A stretch of 7,504 nt of DNA from Gammaproteobacteria bacterium (GTDB lineage Bacteria > Pseudomonadota > Gammaproteobacteria > Pseudomonadales > Pseudomonadaceae), in assembly GCA_012735335.1 (NCBI GenBank), contig JAAYHO010000485.1:1-7504 (forward strand). The letters are read 5' to 3'. The position numbers and the translations under genes were made by a program. Below are positions 1-6,106 of the stretch, in pieces (positions within the stretch are counted from its first letter, which is position 1; each line of letters opens with the position of its first letter). Below the pieces are notes generated by a model. That model was not told the origin of the DNA, searched no databases, and saw only the letters and a list, made by a program, of their open reading frames with translations.

Positions 1-45
1 CTTTGATCCGGACCCGACAGGGCCTCGTTCCGCGTTGTGTACGCA

Positions 46-65
46 TGGACACCTCCGGGTGGCCA
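46..65 (+). promoter_or_regulatory. Small hairpin in the gyrA leader
   Basis: Bases 46-53 pair with 58-65 around a TCCG loop (54-57). The stem has seven Watson-Crick pairs and one internal A-G mismatch (49/62). It ends nine bases before the AGGA ribosome binding site of gyrA. It is followed by an A-rich stretch, not a T run, so it does not look like an intrinsic terminator of an upstream gene. A role in mRNA stability or translation of gyrA is possible but is only inference. No convincing -35/-10 pair is visible in bases 1-87, so the gyrA promoter probably lies upstream of the window. Confidence 0.35.
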
Positions 66-73
66 ACAATAAA

Positions 74-77
74 AGGA
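74..77 (+). promoter_or_regulatory. Ribosome binding site of gyrA
   Basis: AGGA within an A-rich stretch lies ten bases before the ATG at 88. A second ATG at 78-80 overlaps the binding site, is out of frame with gyrA and too close to be used, so it does not compete as a start. Confidence 0.7.
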
Positions 78-87
78 ATGCCGTTTC

Positions 88-2709
88 ATGGGTGAGCTGG
101 CCAGAGAAATTCTTCCAGTCAATATTGAAGATGAGATGAAGCAGTCGTACCTCGACTACGCCATGAGCGTGATCGTGGGACGGGCGCTTCCGGATGTGCG
201 CGACGGGCTCAAGCCGGTGCACCGCCGCGTGCTGTTCGCCATGAGCGAGCTGAAGAACGACTGGAACAAACCCTATCTGAAATCCGCCCGTGTGGTCGGT
301 GACGTGATCGGTAAATATCACCCCCATGGTGATTCGGCGGTATACGACACCATAGTGCGGATGGCCCAGCCGTTCTCCCTGCGTTACCTGCTGGTCGATG
401 GTCAGGGCAACTTCGGTTCGGTGGATGGCGACAGCGCCGCTGCCATGCGTTACACCGAAATCCGCATGACCCGGCTCACCCATGAGCTGCTGGCCGATCT
501 GGACAAGGAAACCGTCGACTGGGTCGATAACTACGACGGCTCCCTGCAGATTCCCGACGTACTGCCGACCCGCGTACCCAACCTGCTGGTCAACGGCTCC
601 AGCGGTATCGCCGTGGGCATGGCGACCAATATTCCGCCGCACAACCTGACCGAAGTGATCAATGGTTGTCTGGCGATGATTGCCAATCCGGATATCTCCT
701 TCGATGAGCTGATGGAGCATATTCCCGGGCCGGACTTCCCGACGGCGGGCATCATCAACGGCCGCGCGGGCATCGTCGAGGCCTACCGCACCGGTCGTGG
801 CCGCATCTACGTACGGGCCCGTTGCACCATCGAGGATATCGACAAGGTTGGTGGCCGCCAGCAGATCCTGATCCACGAGCTGCCCTATCAGGTCAACAAG
901 GCCAAGCTGATCGAGCGCATCGCCGAGCTGGTCAAGGAAAAGAAACTCGAAGGTATCAGCGAGCTGCGCGATGAGTCCGACAAGGATGGCATGCGCGTGG
1001 TGATCGAGCTGCGCCGGGGCGAGGTGGCCGAGGTCATCCTCAACAACCTGTATGCCCAGACCCAGATGCAGAACGTGTTCGGCATCAACGTGGTCGGCCT
1101 GCTGGACGGTCAGCCGCGTATTCTGAACCTGAAGGAACTGCTCGACGCCTTTATCCGTCACCGTCGCGAAGTGGTGACCCGGCGTACCGTATACGAACTG
1201 CGCAAGGCCCGTGAGCGGGGACACATCCTTGAAGGGCAGGCGGTGGCGCTGTCGAATATCGATCCGGTGATCGAGATGATCAAGGCTTCCTCGTCGCCGG
1301 CAGAAGCCCGTGAGCGTCTGCTGGCCACGGCCTGGGAGCCGGGTACGGTGATGGAGATGGTCGAGCGTGCCGGTGCCGAGTCCTGTCGCCCGGACGAGCT
1401 GCCGGAAGAGTACGGTCTGCGCGAGGGTCGATACTATCTGTCCCCCGAACAGGCCCAGGCCATTCTGGATCTGCGTCTGCACCGCCTGACCGGTCTGGAG
1501 CATGAGAAACTGCTGGCCGAGTACCAGGAGATTCTGATCCAGGTGGGTGAGCTGTTGCGCATTCTCAACAGCGAAGAGCGGTTGATGGAGGTGATTGTCG
1601 AGGAACTGGTGCAGATCCGCGACAGCTATGGCGATGAGCGCCGCACCGAGATTGTCGCCTCGCGCATGGATCTGAGCATCGGCGACCTGATTACCGAAGA
1701 AGACCGGGTAGTGACCATCTCCCACGGCGGCTACGCCAAGAGTCAGCCTCTGTCCGATTACAACGCCCAGCGCCGTGGCGGTCGCGGCAAGGCGGCCACC
1801 GGGGTCAAGGATGAGGACTATGTGTCCCACCTGCTGGTTGCCAACAGCCACACCACGCTGATGCTGTTCTCCAGCAAGGGCAAGGTGTACTGGCTCAAGA
1901 CTTATGAAATTCCCGAGGCCTCGCGCACCGCGCGCGGTCGCCCGCTGGTCAACCTGCTGCCGCTGGATGAGGGTGAATTCATCACCACCATGCTGCCGGT
2001 GGAGGAATACACCGAGGGCTGGTTCATTTTCATGGCCACCGCCAATGGCACCGTGAAGAAAACGCCGTTGCCGCAGTTCAGCCGCCAGCGCAGTGTTGGT
2101 CTGATCGCGCTGGATCTGGATGAGGGCGATACCCTGATCAGCGCCGCGCTGACCGATGGTAGCAAACAGGTCATGCTGTTCTCCGATGGCGGCAAGGTTA
2201 CCCGTTTCAACGAGACCGATGTGCGCGCCATGGGTCGGACCGCCCGCGGTGTGCGCGGCATGCGTCTGGCCGAAGGCCAGCGGCTGGTATCCATGCTGAT
2301 CGCCGAAGAGGATACGGAGATTCTGACTGCTTCGGAAAACGGCTACGGCAAGCGTACCCCGGTCGAGGAGTTCCCGCAGTACAAGCGTGGCGGGCAGGGC
2401 GTTATCGCCATGATCACCAACGAGCGTAACGGGCCGCTGATCGGCGCGGTGCAGGTGGTGGATGGCGAGGAGATCATGCTGATCTCGGACCAGGGCACCC
2501 TGGTGCGTACCCGGGTAGCCGAGGTATCCAGCCAGTCGCGCAACACCCAGGGCGTGACCCTGATCAAGCTGACCAATGGCGAGAAGCTGGTCGGACTGGA
2601 GCGGGTGCAGGAGCCTTCCGATGAGGAAGGTGACGAAGAAGATAGTGAAATGGGCGAGACCGATGCCAGCGCTGATGACAGCGCCGGAACCACTGACATA
2701 GAAGAGTAG
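88..2709 (+). CDS. gyrA: DNA gyrase subunit A
   Basis: Breakage-reunion subunit of the A2B2 type II topoisomerase that introduces negative supercoils into cytoplasmic DNA using ATP hydrolysed by GyrB; target of quinolones. The 873-residue protein shows the N-terminal winged-helix/tower cleavage domain (about 1-520) with catalytic Tyr122 in the RYTEIRM motif. The quinolone-resistance region ([10 protein letters not shown], 78-87) carries Ser83 and Asp87, the residues of susceptible E. coli. A C-terminal beta-pinwheel DNA-wrapping domain (about 530-840) contains the GyrA box QRRGGRG at 561-567, the signature that separates GyrA from ParC. Residues 844-873 form a strongly acidic tail. From memory, Pseudomonas aeruginosa GyrA is about 50 residues longer through an insert in the pinwheel domain; here the chain runs directly through [10 protein letters not shown] (635-644). 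The ATG start gives the usual N-terminus ([15 protein letters not shown]). The gene heads the run, with serC eight bases after its stop. Confidence 0.98.
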   Translation: MGELAREILPVNIEDEMKQSYLDYAMSVIVGRALPDVRDGLKPVHRRVLFAMSELKNDWNKPYLKSARVVGDVIGKYHPHGDSAVYDTIVRMAQPFSLRYLLVDGQGNFGSVDGDSAAAMRYTEIRMTRLTHELLADLDKETVDWVDNYDGSLQIPDVLPTRVPNLLVNGSSGIAVGMATNIPPHNLTEVINGCLAMIANPDISFDELMEHIPGPDFPTAGIINGRAGIVEAYRTGRGRIYVRARCTIEDIDKVGGRQQILIHELPYQVNKAKLIERIAELVKEKKLEGISELRDESDKDGMRVVIELRRGEVAEVILNNLYAQTQMQNVFGINVVGLLDGQPRILNLKELLDAFIRHRREVVTRRTVYELRKARERGHILEGQAVALSNIDPVIEMIKASSSPAEARERLLATAWEPGTVMEMVERAGAESCRPDELPEEYGLREGRYYLSPEQAQAILDLRLHRLTGLEHEKLLAEYQEILIQVGELLRILNSEERLMEVIVEELVQIRDSYGDERRTEIVASRMDLSIGDLITEEDRVVTISHGGYAKSQPLSDYNAQRRGGRGKAATGVKDEDYVSHLLVANSHTTLMLFSSKGKVYWLKTYEIPEASRTARGRPLVNLLPLDEGEFITTMLPVEEYTEGWFIFMATANGTVKKTPLPQFSRQRSVGLIALDLDEGDTLISAALTDGSKQVMLFSDGGKVTRFNETDVRAMGRTARGVRGMRLAEGQRLVSMLIAEEDTEILTASENGYGKRTPVEEFPQYKRGGQGVIAMITNERNGPLIGAVQVVDGEEIMLISDQGTLVRTRVAEVSSQSRNTQGVTLIKLTNGEKLVGLERVQEPSDEEGDEEDSEMGETDASADDSAGTTDIEE

Positions 2710-2712
2710 AGG
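2708..2712 (+). promoter_or_regulatory. Ribosome binding site of serC, overlapping the gyrA stop
   Basis: AGAGG at 2708-2712 shares its first two bases with the gyrA TAG stop codon and lies five bases before the GTG start of serC at 2718. This good match supports the GTG start. The overlap suggests that ribosomes finishing gyrA can pass directly to serC. Confidence 0.7.
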
Positions 2713-2717
2713 TCAAG

Positions 2718-3803
2718 GTGAGCAAACGCGTGTTCAACTTCTGTGCTGGCCCGGCTGCGCTGCCGGAAGCGGTATTGCAGGCAGCTCAGGCCGAGCTGCT
2801 GGACTGGCAGGGCAAGGGCCTGTCGGTGATGGAAATGAGTCACCGCAGTGAAGAGTTCATGAGCATTGCCGAGCGCGCCGAGCAGGATCTGCGCGATCTG
2901 CTGAGTGTTCCTTCCGACTACAAGGTGCTGTTCCTGCAGGGCGGTGCCAGCCAGCAGTTTGCCCAGATTCCGCTGAACCTGATGGGTGAGGACGGCAGCG
3001 CCGACTATATCGATACCGGTATCTGGTCGCGCAAGGCGATTGAAGAAGCCTCGCGCTACGGTCACGTCAATGTCGCCGCCTCGGCCAAGGGTTATGACTA
3101 CTTCGCCATCCCCGGGCAGAACGAGTGGCAGCTGTCCGCCGACGCCGCCTACGTACACTACACGCCCAACGAGACCATCGGCGGGCTGGAATTCAACTGG
3201 ATTCCCGAGGTTGGCGACAAGCCGCTGGTGGCGGATATGTCCTCGGATATCCTGTCGCGTCCGGTGGATATCTCGCGCTTCGGCCTGATCTATGCCGGCG
3301 CGCAGAAGAACATCGGTCCCAGTGGGCTGGTGGTGGTCATCGTGCGTGAGGACCTGCTGGGCAAGGCGCACAGCAAATGCCCGACCATGCTCGACTATGC
3401 TGTCGCCGCGCAGAACGGCTCCATGTACAACACCCCGCCGACCTTTGCCTGGTACCTGTCCGGGCTGGTGTTTAAATGGCTCAAGGAGCAGGGTGGTGTG
3501 GAAGGCATGGCGCGGATCAATGATGCCAAGCAGCGCAAGCTGTATGCGGCGATCGACGCCAGCGAGCTGTACACCAACCCGATCAATGTCGCCGACCGTT
3601 CCTGGATGAACGTGCCTTTCCGCCTGGCCGATGACCGGCTGGACAAGCCGTTCCTGGCCGGTGCCGAACAGCGTGGGTTGCTCAATCTCAAGGGCCACCG
3701 CTCGGTAGGTGGTATGCGCGCCTCCATCTATAACGCGGTGCCGGAAGCCGCAGTGGATGCGTTGGTGGCCTACATGGCCGAATTCGAAAAACAGCACGGT
3801 TGA
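2718..3803 (+). CDS. serC: Phosphoserine aminotransferase
   Basis: PLP-dependent class V aminotransferase that converts 3-phosphohydroxypyruvate and glutamate to 3-phosphoserine in serine synthesis. In many gammaproteobacteria it also transaminates the erythronate-phosphate-derived intermediate of pyridoxal phosphate synthesis (alias PdxF). The 361 residues match the usual length of about 360. Visible family features are the N-terminal [10 protein letters not shown] (7-16), His42-Arg43 in [13 protein letters not shown] with Trp103 likely stacking on the cofactor, Asp173 in VADMSSD, and the Schiff-base lysine Lys197 in [18 protein letters not shown] (238-243) and the C-terminal [15 protein letters not shown] (327-341 region) are also present. 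GTG is chosen as start because the next in-frame ATG, at residue 38, would remove the conserved N-terminal motif. It sits eight bases after gyrA and six before pheA, so co-transcription is likely. Nothing in the sequence looks damaged. Confidence 0.97.
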   Translation: MSKRVFNFCAGPAALPEAVLQAAQAELLDWQGKGLSVMEMSHRSEEFMSIAERAEQDLRDLLSVPSDYKVLFLQGGASQQFAQIPLNLMGEDGSADYIDTGIWSRKAIEEASRYGHVNVAASAKGYDYFAIPGQNEWQLSADAAYVHYTPNETIGGLEFNWIPEVGDKPLVADMSSDILSRPVDISRFGLIYAGAQKNIGPSGLVVVIVREDLLGKAHSKCPTMLDYAVAAQNGSMYNTPPTFAWYLSGLVFKWLKEQGGVEGMARINDAKQRKLYAAIDASELYTNPINVADRSWMNVPFRLADDRLDKPFLAGAEQRGLLNLKGHRSVGGMRASIYNAVPEAAVDALVAYMAEFEKQHG

Positions 3804-3809
3804 TCAATC

Positions 3810-4907
3810 ATGTCTGAAGAAGCCCAACTCAAGGCCCTGCGCAATCGCATTGACGCGATCGATGAGCGGGTTCTGGAGCTGATCAGTGAGCGCGCCCGTT
3901 GTGCCCAGACCGTCGCCGAGGTCAAGCAGAAGACCCTGGTCGAAGGCGAGGAGCCGGTGTTCTATCGTCCCGAACGGGAAGCCTGGGTGCTCAAACGCAT
4001 CATGGAACTGAACAAGGGCCCGCTGGACAACGAGGAAATGGCCCGGCTGTTCCGCGAAATCATGTCTGCCTGCCTGGCACTGGAAGAGCCGCTGAAGGTG
4101 GCCTACCTCGGCCCCGAGGGTACCTTTACCCAGGCCGCGGCGCTCAAGCACTTCGGTCACTCGGTGACCAGCATGCCGATGGCGGCGATCGACGAGATCT
4201 TCCGCGAAGTGGCCGCCGGTGCGGTGCACTTCGGCGTGGTGCCGGTGGAGAACTCCACCGAAGGTGCCATCAACCACACCCTGGACAGCTTCCTCGAGCA
4301 TGATCTGGTGATCTGCGGTGAGGTCGAACTGCGCATTCACCATCACCTGCTGGTTGGCGAAAACACCCGGGTGGACAAGATCTCCCGGGTCTACTCCCAC
4401 GCGCAGTCGCTGGCCCAGTGCCGCAAGTGGCTGGATGCCCACTACCCGAATATCGAGCGGGTGCCGGTGGCCAGCAACGCCGAGGCCGCGCGACGGGTCA
4501 AGAGCGAGTGGAACTCGGCGGCGATTGCCGGAGATATGGCTGCCGAGCTGTACGATCTCACGCGTATTGCCGAGAAGATCGAGGACCGCCCGGATAACTC
4601 CACGCGCTTCCTGATCATCGGCACCCAGGAGGTGCCGCCAACCGGCGACGACAAGACCTCGGTGATCATCTCGATGAGCAACCGTCCCGGCGCCTTGCAC
4701 CAGCTGCTCCAGGTGTTCCACGAAAATGGCATCGACCTGACCCGGGTCGAGACGCGGCCATCGCGCAGCGGCAAGTGGACCTATGTATTCTTTATCGACT
4801 TCCTCGGTCATCAGCACGACCCGCTGGCCAGGGATGCTCTGGAAAAAATTCGCGATGAGTCGGTAGGGCTGAAGATTCTCGGTTCCTACCCGAAAGCGGT
4901 ACTTTAA
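3810..4907 (+). CDS. pheA: Bifunctional chorismate mutase/prephenate dehydratase (P-protein)
   Basis: Converts chorismate to prephenate and then to phenylpyruvate, the committed branch to phenylalanine. The 365-residue protein has three domains. An AroQ-type chorismate mutase (about 5-92) contains Arg11, Arg28 and Lys39 at the positions of the E. coli active-site residues, and an RPERE segment at 53-57. Prephenate dehydratase (about 96-272) has GPEGTFTQAA (101-110), VENSTEGA (146-153) and the NSTRFLII motif (263-270). A C-terminal ACT domain (about 283-360) has GAL (294-296) and ETRPSR (314-319), which correspond to the phenylalanine-binding GALV and ESRP motifs of the E. coli enzyme. Feedback inhibition by phenylalanine is therefore expected. 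I see no good Shine-Dalgarno sequence before the ATG, which lies only six bases after the serC stop, so translation is probably coupled to serC. No leader-peptide attenuator like that of E. coli pheA is present. Confidence 0.97.
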   Translation: MSEEAQLKALRNRIDAIDERVLELISERARCAQTVAEVKQKTLVEGEEPVFYRPEREAWVLKRIMELNKGPLDNEEMARLFREIMSACLALEEPLKVAYLGPEGTFTQAAALKHFGHSVTSMPMAAIDEIFREVAAGAVHFGVVPVENSTEGAINHTLDSFLEHDLVICGEVELRIHHHLLVGENTRVDKISRVYSHAQSLAQCRKWLDAHYPNIERVPVASNAEAARRVKSEWNSAAIAGDMAAELYDLTRIAEKIEDRPDNSTRFLIIGTQEVPPTGDDKTSVIISMSNRPGALHQLLQVFHENGIDLTRVETRPSRSGKWTYVFFIDFLGHQHDPLARDALEKIRDESVGLKILGSYPKAVL

Positions 4908-4917
4908 CCACAGCGGC

Positions 4918-4985
4918 AAGCTGCAAGCGACAGGCTGCAAGGGATTTGGCAGAAGGCGTTGCTTGAGGCTTGCCGCTTGAAGCTT
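4918..4985 (+). promoter_or_regulatory. Imperfect stem-loop upstream of hisC
   Basis: Bases 4918-4941 can pair with 4962-4985 around a 20-base loop; 19 of the 24 positions are Watson-Crick complementary by hand alignment. The stem ends directly next to the GAGG (4986-4989) that serves hisC. It lacks a T run, so it is a poor intrinsic terminator. It may instead act as an mRNA processing or stability element, or tune hisC expression relative to pheA. That role is inference. Confidence 0.5.
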
Positions 4986-4989
4986 GAGG
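4986..4989 (+). promoter_or_regulatory. Ribosome binding site of hisC within the repeat
   Basis: GAGG lies seven bases before the ATG at 4997 and is part of the second copy of the GCTTGAGGCTTG repeat. The spacing is good for the ATG. It leaves only one base before the alternative TTG at 4991, so it decides the start in favour of the ATG. Confidence 0.65.
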
Positions 4990-4996
4990 CTTGGTC

Positions 4997-6106
4997 ATGA
5001 GTTGTGATTTTCTGAGTTTGGCGCTGCCGGGTGTGCAGAAGCTGTCGCCCTATGTTCCCGGCAAGCCGGTGGAAGAGCTGGCCCGGGAGTTCGGTCTGAA
5101 CCCGGACGAGATCATCAAGCTGGCCAGTAACGAAAACCCGCTGGGCCCGGCGCCCTCGGTGCTTGAGGCAGTGCAGCAGGCATTGCCGGAGCTGACCCGT
5201 TATCCCGACGGCAATGGCTTTACCCTGAAGCAGGCGCTGTCCGAGCGTTTCGGCTTTGCCCTGCCGATGATCACCCTGGGCAACGGCTCCAACGATATCC
5301 TCGAACTGATCGGCCGCGCCTTTGCCATGCCGGGTACCGAGGTGGTGTTCAGCCAGCACGCCTTCGCCGTCTATCCGATCGTGACCCAGGCCGTGGGTGC
5401 CACCCCGGTGCAGGTACCGGCGCGCAACTGGGGGCATGACCTGCCCGCCATGGCCGCCGCCATCACCCCGGCCACCCGTCTGGTGTTCATCGCCAACCCG
5501 AACAACCCCACCGGCACCTGGTTCGAGCGGGCTGATTTTGAAGCCTTCATGGACAGTGTGCCGGACAGCGTACTGGTGGTGCTGGATGAGGCCTACACCG
5601 AATACGTCGAGGCCGGAGCGGCGCTCAACGGCTTCGACTATGTCGAACGCTATCCCAACCTGATCGTCTGCCGCACCCTGTCCAAGGCCTACGGCCTGGC
5701 TGCGCTGCGCGTTGGCTATTGCATCAGCCACCCGCAGGTGGCCGATGTGCTCAACCGGGTACGTCAGCCGTTCAACGTCAACAGTCTGGCACTGGCTGCA
5801 GCGGTCGCGGCGTTGGCGGATGAGGCCTATCTGACCGAAAGCCGTCAGCTCAACCTCGATGGCATGCGCCAGCTGGAGCGGGGTTTCAGCGAGCTGGGCC
5901 TGCAGTGGATTCCCTCCCGGGGCAACTTCATTGCCGTGGATCTGGGCCGCGATGCCGGTCCGGTCTATCAGGGACTGCTGCGCGCCGGGGTGATCGTGCG
6001 TCCGGTCGCGGGCTATGAAATGCCTAACCACCTGCGCGTCTCCATCGGTCTGCAGGCGGAAAACCAGCGCTTTCTCGAGGCGCTGGCCGGGGTGCTGGGT
6101 CAGTGA
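4997..6106 (+). CDS. hisC: Histidinol-phosphate/aromatic aminotransferase
   Basis: PLP-dependent fold-type I (class I/II) aminotransferase, 369 residues from the ATG. It catalyses the exchange between histidinol phosphate and imidazole-acetol phosphate in histidine synthesis. Homologues in this aromatic cluster are considered broad-specificity enzymes that also transaminate phenylpyruvate, hydroxyphenylpyruvate or prephenate. Visible motifs are SNENPLG (44-50), RYPDGNG (68-74), GNGSND (95-100), ANPNNPTG (166-173) and DEAYTEY (197-203). The Schiff-base lysine is Lys230 in TLSKAYGLAALRVGY, and LRVSIG with Arg347 likely binds the substrate carboxylate. An in-frame TTG at 4991 would add two residues but is too close to the GAGG. 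The N-terminus MSCDFL matches my memory of pseudomonad HisC2. Placement between pheA and tyrA supports an aromatic role, and many pseudomonads keep a second hisC in the his genes. The stop codon overlaps the tyrA start by four bases. Confidence 0.95.
   Translation: MSCDFLSLALPGVQKLSPYVPGKPVEELAREFGLNPDEIIKLASNENPLGPAPSVLEAVQQALPELTRYPDGNGFTLKQALSERFGFALPMITLGNGSNDILELIGRAFAMPGTEVVFSQHAFAVYPIVTQAVGATPVQVPARNWGHDLPAMAAAITPATRLVFIANPNNPTGTWFERADFEAFMDSVPDSVLVVLDEAYTEYVEAGAALNGFDYVERYPNLIVCRTLSKAYGLAALRVGYCISHPQVADVLNRVRQPFNVNSLALAAAVAALADEAYLTESRQLNLDGMRQLERGFSELGLQWIPSRGNFIAVDLGRDAGPVYQGLLRAGVIVRPVAGYEMPNHLRVSIGLQAENQRFLEALAGVLGQ

Larger units (their letters stand above)
4908..4996 (+). repeat. 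Short-period repeat cluster between pheA and hisC
   Basis: The only sizeable gap between genes is built from variants of the unit GCAAGCTGCAAGC and its complement. GCTGCAAG occurs at 4920-4927 and 4934-4941. GCTTGAGGCTTG occurs at 4961-4972 and again at 4982-4993. The first half carries the AAGC-type strand and the second half the GCTT-type strand, so the two halves are inverted repeats of each other. Similar short GCTTG/CAAGC repeats are, as I recall, common between genes in pseudomonads; I cannot name a catalogued family. The sequence contains no T run and no convincing promoter. Confidence 0.7.

Noticed and set aside
1..87. 3' end of an upstream gene or a gyrA promoter
   Set aside because: No frame in this short stretch is recognisable as a protein end and no convincing -35/-10 pair is visible; in pseudomonads mtnA often lies upstream, but it cannot be seen here.
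2343..3797. Open frame of 484 codons on the minus strand across the end of gyrA and serC
   Set aside because: It lies antisense to two unmistakable genes, its translation is rich in His, Arg, Gly and Val as expected of a GC-rich shadow frame, and it matches no family I recognise.
4918..4996. Rho-independent terminator between pheA and hisC
   Set aside because: The inverted repeat has many mismatches and a 20-base loop, and it is followed by GAGGCTTGG rather than a T run.
3804..6031. Long minus-strand open frames opposite pheA (3804-4940) and hisC (4904-6031)
   Set aside because: Both mirror the codon periodicity of the strongly conserved genes on the + strand and have no recognisable domain or credible start signal.
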